Below, piece after piece: positions 18,705 to 25,538 of a stretch of 64,000 nucleotides of DNA. Source of the stretch: Hyphomonadaceae bacterium (GTDB taxonomy: Bacteria; Pseudomonadota; Alphaproteobacteria; Caulobacterales; Hyphomonadaceae); assembly GCA_022844345.1 (NCBI GenBank), contig JALHLU010000003.1, positions 124,001 to 188,000 of the forward strand. The letters are read 5' to 3'. Position 1 is the stretch's first letter; each line of letters starts with the position of its first letter. The notes beneath the pieces are model-generated. The model saw nothing but the letters and a program-made list of their open reading frames with translations. It had not been told where the DNA came from and did no database searches. Position numbers and translations under genes: made by a program.

Positions 18705-19337
18705 TCAGCGGGCGGAGGCGAGCGCTGGAACAACCTCAATCATCGCTTCGTTGCGGCGGAGAAAGGCCAGCGTCCATGGCGGATCATAGAACGCAAAGAC
18801 GACATCGCCCTTCGGCAGCAGGCCCGCGCTGCGCACGTGAGTCATCAAACGTGCTTCGGCTGCCTCCATGTCTGCGTCTGTCGCGAGACCCGTGAAGGAC
18901 AGAACACCCATGCTGCGCGCGGGGATTTCGACAAGCCGGACATCGGGATTGACTGGCGCAGGCAGCGTATCAAGCGTGTAGTTGGCGGGCATGGTGAAGG
19001 TGACGACCCAGTCTTCGCCGGCCCCGGCGGCCTGCTGGGTCACGGGTGCGGTCATGGCGATCTTCTCGCGCGCGGTCTGCGTGACGGGCGCGGTCATGGC
19101 GATCTTCTCGCCGTCGCGTTCATTGGCAAAGATATAGTCGGCCAGCGGGCCAAAACCGGCGAAGCGGGCGCCCCACGCATCGCCGCTCACCGTCGTTTCC
19201 GCAACGATGGTGGAGGCATACTCCCTGACCTCGAAGTCGCCTTCGGCCAGGCGGATGGAGAAGGCGGGTTCTTCCACCCCTTCGGTCGCGCACGCGGACA
19301 GGAAGGTCAGGCCCAGAGCCAGGACGGCAGCACGCAT
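18705..19337 (-). CDS. SOUL-type heme-binding family lipoprotein
   Basis: ALGLTFLSACATEGVEEPAFSIRLAEGDFEVREYASTIVAETTV...GEKIAMTAPVTQTAREKIAMTAPVTQ...VTFTMPANYTLDTLPAPVNPDVRL. Confidence 0.9.
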   Translation of the reverse strand: MRAAVLALGLTFLSACATEGVEEPAFSIRLAEGDFEVREYASTIVAETTVSGDAWGARFAGFGPLADYIFANERDGEKIAMTAPVTQTAREKIAMTAPVTQQAAGAGEDWVVTFTMPANYTLDTLPAPVNPDVRLVEIPARSMGVLSFTGLATDADMEAAEARLMTHVRSAGLLPKGDVVFAFYDPPWTLAFLRRNEAMIEVVPALASAR

Positions 19338-19412
19338 CGGAATTCTCCTGTATGAGGCCGATACGCGGCCGGGCGGGCGGCTGGATCACTTGGGGAGCCC
19401 GGGCGGGTCGCC

Positions 19413-20027
19413 TCAGGCCGCCACGGGCGGCGGGCCGAAGCGGTTGGGCTGCGGGTTCCCGCGTCCGCAGAGCATGATGATCAGGACGACCACCGCAGCG
19501 AGCCAGAGCAGCGAGGCGACGATCATCCAGATGAACTCACACAGGAACGCAAGGAGCACGGGATCAGGCGTCTCCATGCCGATCAGCACCGGCACACGGG
19601 CGAACAACTTCTCCATCGCGAAGACGCCATAAGCGCCGAAAGGGAGCGGGAGCAAAGCCCAGACGCCGCTGCGGCCAGTATCGTGCAGGCGGCGGACGAT
19701 GGCGGCTGCAAGCAAGACGATGTGCACCCCTGCACCGATTGCGATTGCCGGAAGGACCAAGGCGAGGACGCCGCCCATGATCGCCTCGAATGCCGCAGGC
19801 TCGATCGACTGGTTGTAGGCGTCGAAGCTTCCGGGATTCTCCCGAGCATATTCCAGAACGCGCTGACTCAAGTCGAAAGACATCCACATGCCGAACAACG
19901 CCGAGATGCCGTAGAGAACGCAGACAACTGTGATGGCGTAGGGCCAGAAGTCGTGCAGCATCGTGCGGCCGTTGAAACGCAGGAGCCCCGCGAGCCCTGC
20001 AAAGAGTTTCCGGAAGTAGGTGTTCAT
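19413..20027 (-). CDS. DUF805-family membrane protein
   Basis: MNTYFRKLFAGLAGLLRFNGRTMLHDFWPYAITVV...RRLHDTGRSGVWALL; the 655-aa ORF 19413..21380 is a read-through of the antisense of the next gene. Confidence 0.8.
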   Translation of the reverse strand: MNTYFRKLFAGLAGLLRFNGRTMLHDFWPYAITVVCVLYGISALFGMWMSFDLSQRVLEYARENPGSFDAYNQSIEPAAFEAIMGGVLALVLPAIAIGAGVHIVLLAAAIVRRLHDTGRSGVWALLPLPFGAYGVFAMEKLFARVPVLIGMETPDPVLLAFLCEFIWMIVASLLWLAAVVVLIIMLCGRGNPQPNRFGPPPVAA

Positions 20028-20123
20028 CGTCGTCCCTTGCGCCTGGACGCGCTGGCCTTTTGGTTTGCCGAGTATAGGCTCGATTGCCGAGCAAGTCAGC
20101 GCGCACGCTGCGGGAGGAACGCA

Positions 20124-21371
20124 ATGACCAACAAGTGGAATGCCCAGAACAGCGATCCGGCGGCGCGTGGCCTGATGATGGGCTTTCCACCGCCGCCGGA
20201 GCTGCGGGTCGGCGCTGAAGGCGACATTTCCGGAAGCTCCTTCCCGCAGACGCGATGGGCGTTCAGCCACCAGCGCGAGCTGAAGGCGACGGTGAATGTG
20301 CGGCGCGGGCCTGCGCCGGCGAGCCCCCTGCCCCGCAAGCTGCGCGAGGACATCGACGGCGTCAGCTTCACCACGATGGATGGCGAGCAGATGACGTGGG
20401 CGCAGTCGCTGGATGCGATGTTCACCGATGGCATCGTGATCCTGCATCGCGGGACGGTGGTGTATGAAACCTTTCGCGGCGCGCTGACGCCCGAGCTGCC
20501 TCATATCGCGTTCTCGATGACGAAGTCGTTCGTCGGCTTGATCGCCGGGATGCTGGCGCATGAAGGCGCTATCGATCCGTCGGCGCCGGCGGCCAGCTAT
20601 GTGCCCGAGCTTGAGGGATCGGCTTTTGTCGACGCCACGGTGCGGCACGTGATGGATATGACAGTGGGAGTGAAATACTCCGAGGTCTATACTGACCCCG
20701 CCGCCGAAGTGCGCACCTATGGCGTCGCAGCGGGGTATGGGAAGCCTCCGGAAGGCTATGCGGGTCCGCGCTCGATCGTGGACTTCCTTCGCACACTGAA
20801 GAAACAGGGCGAGCATGGGGAGGCCTTCGCCTACAAGACCTGCAACACCGAGGTGCTTGCGTGGATTGTGCAGCGCGTGACGGGCAAACCGATGGCGGAG
20901 CTGATCTCGGAGAGGATCTGGCGGAAGATCGGCGCCGAGGAAGACGCCAACATCATTGTCGATCCCGTTGGCATGGCGGCGTGCGGGGGCGGCATGAGCC
21001 TTTGCCTGCGCGATCTCGCGCGGTTTGGCGAAATGATGCGCAATCGCGGCGCGTTCAACGGCCAGGAGATCGTGCCGGGCGTTGTGGTGGACGATTTCGC
21101 GCGCGGGGCGAAGCCGGAGGATTTCGCGAAGGCGGGATACACAACCATGCAAGGCTGGAGCTATCGCGGCCAGTGGTGGGTCAGCCACAACAATCTTGGC
21201 GCCTATACCGCGCGCGGCATCCATGGCCAGGCGTGCTGGATCGCGCCGGCGGCCGAACTGGTTATTGCGCGGTTCGCGTCGCATCCGGTTGCGGCAAACG
21301 GAAACTCGGTGCTCGACAAGGTGTCCCTGCCCGCCTACGCGGCCGTGGCGGCGCATCTTATGCGCGAGTAG
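20124..21371 (+). CDS. Serine hydrolase, beta-lactamase/penicillin-binding class C-like
   Basis: HIAFSMTKSFVGLIAGML (SxTK), YKTCNTEVLAWIVQRVTGKPMAELI, GQWWVSHNNLGAYTARGIHGQ. Confidence 0.88.
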   Translation: MTNKWNAQNSDPAARGLMMGFPPPPELRVGAEGDISGSSFPQTRWAFSHQRELKATVNVRRGPAPASPLPRKLREDIDGVSFTTMDGEQMTWAQSLDAMFTDGIVILHRGTVVYETFRGALTPELPHIAFSMTKSFVGLIAGMLAHEGAIDPSAPAASYVPELEGSAFVDATVRHVMDMTVGVKYSEVYTDPAAEVRTYGVAAGYGKPPEGYAGPRSIVDFLRTLKKQGEHGEAFAYKTCNTEVLAWIVQRVTGKPMAELISERIWRKIGAEEDANIIVDPVGMAACGGGMSLCLRDLARFGEMMRNRGAFNGQEIVPGVVVDDFARGAKPEDFAKAGYTTMQGWSYRGQWWVSHNNLGAYTARGIHGQACWIAPAAELVIARFASHPVAANGNSVLDKVSLPAYAAVAAHLMRE

Positions 21372-21396
21372 ACGTTCCAAACACCCGCCTGATGCC

Positions 21397-21424
21397 GAGC
21401 CTCTCGAAGGACGAGGCCGTGCTC
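21397..21424. repeat. Degenerate half-copy of the 31-bp repeat found at 42494-42598
   Basis: gagcctCtcgaaggacgaggccgtgctc differs at one base from the reverse complement of 42487-42514 (gagcacggcctcgtccttcgacaggctc). Confidence 0.7.
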
Positions 21425-21505
21425 GAAACTGTCCCCTAGCCTTTCATTGCGGCCTCGCTAGGGTGCGCGCCAACAAGAGCAAGAGATGTTCGGGAGACCT
21501 CCGCC

Positions 21506-22306
21506 ATGATGATCGACAATCTGTTTTCGCTGAAGGGGCGCGTGGCGCTTGTTACCGGCGGGTCGCGCGGGATCGGCAAGATGATCGCGCGGGGATTCGT
21601 GGAGAGCGGCGCCAAGACCTACATCTCGGCGCGCAAGGCGGATGCGTGCGATGCGACGGCGGCGGAGTTGACGGCTCTGGGCCATGCGGAGTGCATCTCG
21701 CTGCCACAGGACATCTCGACGGTGGCGGGCGGGAAGATGCTGGCCGAGGAAATCTACAAGCGCGAAGGCAAGCTCGACATCCTCGTCAACAATGCGGGCG
21801 CAGCGTGGGGCGCGCCGTTCGAGGAATTCCCCGAACATGGCTGGGACAAGGTGATGGACCTCAACGTGAAGTCGCCCTTCTTCCTGACGCAAGCACTGCA
21901 CGCCGCGCTCAAGAAGGCCGCCAGCCCGGAACGGCCGGCGAAGGTGATCAACATCTGCTCGATCGACGGCATTCGCCTCAACCCCTGGGATACCTATTCC
22001 TATCACGCCTCCAAGTCGTCGCTGCTCTACCTGACCAAGCGGATGGCGGCGAGGCTGGTTCAGGACAACATCATCGTCACGGCGATCGCACCGGGGCCGT
22101 TCGCATCCGAGATGAACAAGGCGGCGCGCGACCATGAAGAAGCGGTCGCCGCGCGCACGCCGATGGGGCGCATCGGGCGCGACGAGGACATGGCGGGCAC
22201 GGCGATCTTCCTCGCCTCCAAGGCCGGCGATTATGTGGTCGGTGATTCCATCGCGGTCGACGGCGGCATCGCCTACGCCAGCCTGCCCAAGGACGGGCCG
22301 AGCTAG
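21506..22306 (+). CDS. SDR family oxidoreductase
   Basis: GRVALVTGGSRGIGKMIARGF...LDILVNNAGAAWG...YHASKSSLLYLTKRMA...AVDGGIAYASLP. Confidence 0.92.
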   Translation: MMIDNLFSLKGRVALVTGGSRGIGKMIARGFVESGAKTYISARKADACDATAAELTALGHAECISLPQDISTVAGGKMLAEEIYKREGKLDILVNNAGAAWGAPFEEFPEHGWDKVMDLNVKSPFFLTQALHAALKKAASPERPAKVINICSIDGIRLNPWDTYSYHASKSSLLYLTKRMAARLVQDNIIVTAIAPGPFASEMNKAARDHEEAVAARTPMGRIGRDEDMAGTAIFLASKAGDYVVGDSIAVDGGIAYASLPKDGPS

Positions 22307-22330
22307 GCAGCTATCGAGCCATTGTTACAG

Positions 22331-22365
22331 GACGCGCCTGGTTCCGCCGGGCGCGTTTCTTTTTT
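22331..22365 (+). terminator. Rho-independent terminator after SDR gene
   Basis: gacgcgcctggttccgccgggcgcgtttctttttt: ACGCGCC/GGGCGCGT stem plus T tract. Confidence 0.7.
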
Positions 22366-22382
22366 GCACATGCCGCCGCGGA

Positions 22383-22408
22383 GGAACCCGACCAGACCGT
22401 GCGCCGTT
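22383..22408 (+). promoter_or_regulatory. EcfG-type promoter (GGAAC-N17-CGTT) upstream of 22445 gene
   Basis: GGAAC 22383-22387, CGTT 22405-22408, spacer 17 nt; 36 nt upstream of ATG. Confidence 0.8.
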
Positions 22409-22444
22409 ACCTTCTCACGCCCAGATGCGAGAAAGGCCCGCGCC

Positions 22445-22894
22445 ATGCCCAATGTTGAAGACCTGATCGCCCATCCAAAGCGGCACTTCGGCCAGCCGCG
22501 CGATATTCTGAACGACTCCAGACTCACCGCAGCAGAGAAGCTGAAGGTTCTGGAAAGCTGGAAGCAGGATGCATCGCGCCTGGCCGAATCAACGTCGGAA
22601 AACATGTCTGGCGGCGAGGAGAGCGACCTGCGTGAAGTCTCCAAGGCCCTGCTCGAACTCAAGGAAATCGAGCCCTCTACCGCATCCAAACCGAAGCGTT
22701 CCTCTTCCCGTCGTTCGGGCGCGGTTGGCTCGGGGATGACGGGCAGCCTCGCCATCGGCGCCATGCTCGGCGCGGGCGCCGGCCTTGTCGCAGTCGCAGT
22801 GACGGGCCCCTCGTTGTCTCTTGTGGTGCAGACGACGGTGGTTGGCCTGATCCTCGGCGGCGTCGTGGCCACTGTGCGCAGGGCTGCTGTCTGA
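22445..22894 (+). CDS. Hypothetical GSR-associated protein: soluble N-terminal domain plus C-terminal Gly/Ala TM hairpin
   Basis: MPNVEDLIAHPKRHFGQPRDILNDSRLTAAEKLKVLESWKQDASRLAESTSENMSGGEESDLREVSKALLELKE...TGSLAIGAMLGAGAGLVAVAV...VVGLILGGVVATVRRAAV. Confidence 0.75.
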   Translation: MPNVEDLIAHPKRHFGQPRDILNDSRLTAAEKLKVLESWKQDASRLAESTSENMSGGEESDLREVSKALLELKEIEPSTASKPKRSSSRRSGAVGSGMTGSLAIGAMLGAGAGLVAVAVTGPSLSLVVQTTVVGLILGGVVATVRRAAV

Positions 22895-22896
22895 GG

Positions 22897-22922
22897 GGAA
22901 CCCTGCCTTGCAGGCAGGCGTT
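22897..22922 (+). promoter_or_regulatory. EcfG-type promoter (GGAAC-N17-CGTT) upstream of glycine-zipper gene
   Basis: GGAAC 22897-22901, CGTT 22919-22922; spacer cctgccttgcaggcagg is itself a perfect inverted repeat. Confidence 0.8.
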
Positions 22923-22963
22923 ACCGGCACGACATCCAACAGTCTCGAACAGGAGTTGACCCC

Positions 22964-23317
22964 ATGAAAATGATCCTGATCGCAGGTTCCATCGCCGCTG
23001 GTCTCGCTGCGACGGCCTGCACCCAATCTGGCAACACCGAACGCGGCGCGCTCACGGGCGCTATCCTCGGCGGCGCGGCTGGCGCCATCATCGGCAACAA
23101 CACGGGCTCAGGCGATGCTGGCCAGGGCGCGGTTATCGGCGCAGGCGCAGGCGCCATCGCAGGTGGCGTTGCCGGCGCATCGTCAGACAACAACAACCGC
23201 ACCAATGTCGGACCGAATGGTGAAGCGCTGGTCTACGACCGGTACGCAGACCGGTACTACTACGTGGATCGCAGGTCGGGCCGCACATACTGGTCCAATG
23301 GCGAATACAGGGGATAG
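22964..23317 (+). CDS. Glycine-zipper (YMGG-like) outer-membrane lipoprotein
   Basis: MKMILIAGSIAAGLAATACTQSGNTERGALTGAILGGAAGAIIGNNTGSGDAGQGAVIGAGAGAIAGGVAG. Confidence 0.85.
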   Translation: MKMILIAGSIAAGLAATACTQSGNTERGALTGAILGGAAGAIIGNNTGSGDAGQGAVIGAGAGAIAGGVAGASSDNNNRTNVGPNGEALVYDRYADRYYYVDRRSGRTYWSNGEYRG

Positions 23318-23362
23318 GCAGGCGCCGCCCTTGGCGCCAGTCGAGCAGAATAGTGGCGTAGT

Positions 23363-23512
23363 ATGGACGAGATGAACGAGAAGGATATTGCCCGCGAGAT
23401 CGACAGGGAGGTGTCTGGCCACGGTGGACTGATCGCACTGTCGATTAGTCTGGGGGCGGTGGCCGTCATTGTGCTCTTCGGAGCCATAGAGCTGCTTCGG
23501 CCTTTCCTGTGA
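23363..23512 (+). CDS. 49-aa single-TM microprotein
   Basis: MDEMNEKDIAREIDREVSGHGGLIALSISLGAVAVIVLFGAIELLRPFL*; charged head plus one hydrophobic helix; below ORF cutoff. Confidence 0.5.
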   Translation: MDEMNEKDIAREIDREVSGHGGLIALSISLGAVAVIVLFGAIELLRPFL

Positions 23513-23515
23513 TAT

Positions 23516-23541
23516 GGAACCCCGGTCTCTGCCCCCGCGTT
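23516..23541 (+). promoter_or_regulatory. EcfG-type promoter (GGAAC-N17-CGTT) upstream of diacylglycerol-kinase-like gene
   Basis: GGAAC 23516-23520, CGTT 23538-23541; CGTT lies in the loop of a 12-bp inverted repeat 23526-23555. Confidence 0.8.
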
Positions 23542-23564
23542 GTCGGGGGCGGAGAACTTGATTC

Positions 23565-24425
23565 ATGAAAACAATCGCCCTGTACAACCCGCGGTCCGGC
23601 TCGGTTCCCGCTGACGCGCGCGAGCGGCTGACTGCCGTGCTCGAAGAAGCCGGGCATGGCGGGGCGGATCTGGTCGAAGCCGAAACCGATGACCAGGAGG
23701 GCCAGCTGCGTGTTCTTGCTGCGAAGTCGCCGGACATCTTTATCGTATGGGGCGGCGATGGAACGCTTCGCGCAGCGCTTACGGCTGTCGGTGAAGTAAC
23801 TCCCAACCTCCTGCTGCTGCCAGGTGGCACCATGAACCTGTTGCCGCGCGTGCTGCATGGCGACAAACCGTGGGATGACGTTCTTCGCGACGTGATCCGC
23901 AGCCCGCGCCGGAAAATGCTGCCGGCTGGGGAGGTCAATGGACAGAGGTTCTACTGCGCCATGCTTGCGGGCGCTCCGGCGCAATTTGCGGAGGCGCGCG
24001 AGAGCCTGCGACGGGGAGACCTGGGCAAAGCTGCAGCCGAGGCGCGGGTGGCGCTCGACACGCTCAACAACCTTCATCTTGATGCACGCTATGCCGATGG
24101 CTATTCCTTTGCGGGCAACCAGTTGCCGACAACCAGCATCATCGGCGCCGTGATTGGCGCACTGACAAAGTCAGGCACGGGTATGGAAGTGGCCGCTCTC
24201 GCAAATCCGACGACCGGGGGCGCGCTCAATGTTGTGTGGAGCTCCTTCTTTTCCGACTGGCGCAATGCACCGGGCGTGGAGGTCGCGCCTGCAACATCGC
24301 TGGAGATTGCAAGCGAGGATGACCAGGAGATTCCCGTCATCGCCGATGGCGAGCCCGCGGAAGGCGGATCGCACGTCAGCGTCGTCTTCAAGCCAGATGC
24401 TGTGACATGCCTGGTGGCGGCATGA
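23565..24425 (+). CDS. Diacylglycerol kinase catalytic-domain (lipid/sphingosine kinase-like) protein
   Basis: MKTIALYNPRSGSV...FIVWGGDGTLRAAL...LLLLPGGTMNLLPRVL (GGDGT and GGTxN motifs). Confidence 0.9.
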   Translation: MKTIALYNPRSGSVPADARERLTAVLEEAGHGGADLVEAETDDQEGQLRVLAAKSPDIFIVWGGDGTLRAALTAVGEVTPNLLLLPGGTMNLLPRVLHGDKPWDDVLRDVIRSPRRKMLPAGEVNGQRFYCAMLAGAPAQFAEARESLRRGDLGKAAAEARVALDTLNNLHLDARYADGYSFAGNQLPTTSIIGAVIGALTKSGTGMEVAALANPTTGGALNVVWSSFFSDWRNAPGVEVAPATSLEIASEDDQEIPVIADGEPAEGGSHVSVVFKPDAVTCLVAA

Positions 24426-25270
24426 AGGACGCACCAGTCCGGCTTTTGCATATGTCGGATATCCATTTCGGCCGCGAAGACGTGAACGCGCTGAACGCGA
24501 CGCTGGCGTTTGCCGAGCATGTGAAGCCCGACGCCATCCTGGTGGCGGGCGACATTACGCAGCAAGGCCGGCGCAGCGAATTCGCATCGGCGCGCGCGTG
24601 GTTCGACATGCTTGGCGCTCCGGTGATCGTGGCGCCCGGCAATCACGATACGCCCATTATCCATCTGCCCGCGCGGGTGCTCGACCCGTTCGGGCGTTAT
24701 GAACGCTACATGGAAGGGCTGGACGGCGTTGGGCGGCTGGTGGAACTGCGCGAGGGCGCGATCCGCATCTGCGCGCTCAACACTGCGAGAGGCATCCAGG
24801 CGCGGATTAACTGGGCCGATGGCGTGATCGACATCAACGATCTGACCGAGGTGCTGGACCTGCTCTCGCAGGGACCACCTGAAGCGTGGCGCCTACTCGT
24901 GTGTCATCACCCGTTGCACGAACCGGGCCTTTCGAAGGTGTCGGTTGACACCAAACGCGGCCGACGCGCTCTGGATCTGTGTGCGGAAGCTCATGTCGAT
25001 GCGATCTTCACCGGGCACATCCACGACGCGTTCGCGCATCCGATCGCAACCACGCGGCGCCCAATGGTGCAGATGGGCTCTGGCACGTTGTCGACGCGAA
25101 CACGCAGCACGCGCGCCGGCTTCTGCGTCGTCCAGATCGAGGGCAGCAGGCTGACCCAGGATGTCGTGTCGTTCGAGGGCGAGGGGCTGGAGGTCAGCCG
25201 CAATTACGACTCTGTCGTCCAAGAGGCCAAAAGCACTGGCGAGGGAACCCCGGCGCCAGCGGGCCGTTGA
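24422..25270 (+). CDS. Metallophosphoesterase (calcineurin-like)
   Basis: RLLHMSDIHFGRED...ILVAGDITQQGRR...VIVAPGNHDTP...VCHHPLHEPG...IFTGHIHDAF. ATGA overlap with upstream kinase stop. Confidence 0.93.
   Translation: MKDAPVRLLHMSDIHFGREDVNALNATLAFAEHVKPDAILVAGDITQQGRRSEFASARAWFDMLGAPVIVAPGNHDTPIIHLPARVLDPFGRYERYMEGLDGVGRLVELREGAIRICALNTARGIQARINWADGVIDINDLTEVLDLLSQGPPEAWRLLVCHHPLHEPGLSKVSVDTKRGRRALDLCAEAHVDAIFTGHIHDAFAHPIATTRRPMVQMGSGTLSTRTRSTRAGFCVVQIEGSRLTQDVVSFEGEGLEVSRNYDSVVQEAKSTGEGTPAPAGR
25244..25268 (+). promoter_or_regulatory. EcfG-type promoter (GGAAC-N16-CGTT) within the 3' end of the metallophosphoesterase gene, upstream of DUF1328 gene
   Basis: GGAAC 25244-25248, CGTT 25265-25268, 23 nt before ATG 25292. 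Confidence 0.8.
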
Positions 25271-25291
25271 TATTCCGTGGAGGATTTCAAC

Positions 25292-25462
25292 ATGCTTAGA
25301 TGGACGCTTATCTTTCTGGTCGTGGCCGTGATCGCGGCCGTGTTCGGCTTCGGCGGCATCGCTGCCTCAGCCGCCGGAATCGCCCAGATCCTGTTCTTCA
25401 TCTTCCTCGTCCTGTTCGTGATTTCTGCCGTGATGGGGATGACCCGGCGCGGCGGCGTCTAG
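25292..25462 (+). CDS. DUF1328-family small membrane protein
   Basis: [56 protein letters not shown]. Confidence 0.92.
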   Translation: MLRWTLIFLVVAVIAAVFGFGGIAASAAGIAQILFFIFLVLFVISAVMGMTRRGGV

Positions 25463-25488
25463 CGCGCAGCGAGAAGACACCAGGTAGG

Positions 25489-25512
25489 ACAGCCCGGCCT
25501 AGGCCGGGCTGT
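25489..25512. terminator. Bidirectional hairpin between convergent genes
   Basis: ACAGCCCGGCCTAGGCCGGGCTGT perfect palindrome followed by tttccgttt. Confidence 0.75.
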
Positions 25513-25538
25513 TTCCGTTTCTGGCGCGGGATGCGCGG

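Noticed and set aside
20028-21380. N-terminal extension of ORF 19413..21380
   Set aside because: Only 19413-20027 is a real DUF805 gene; the remainder is antisense to the serine hydrolase.
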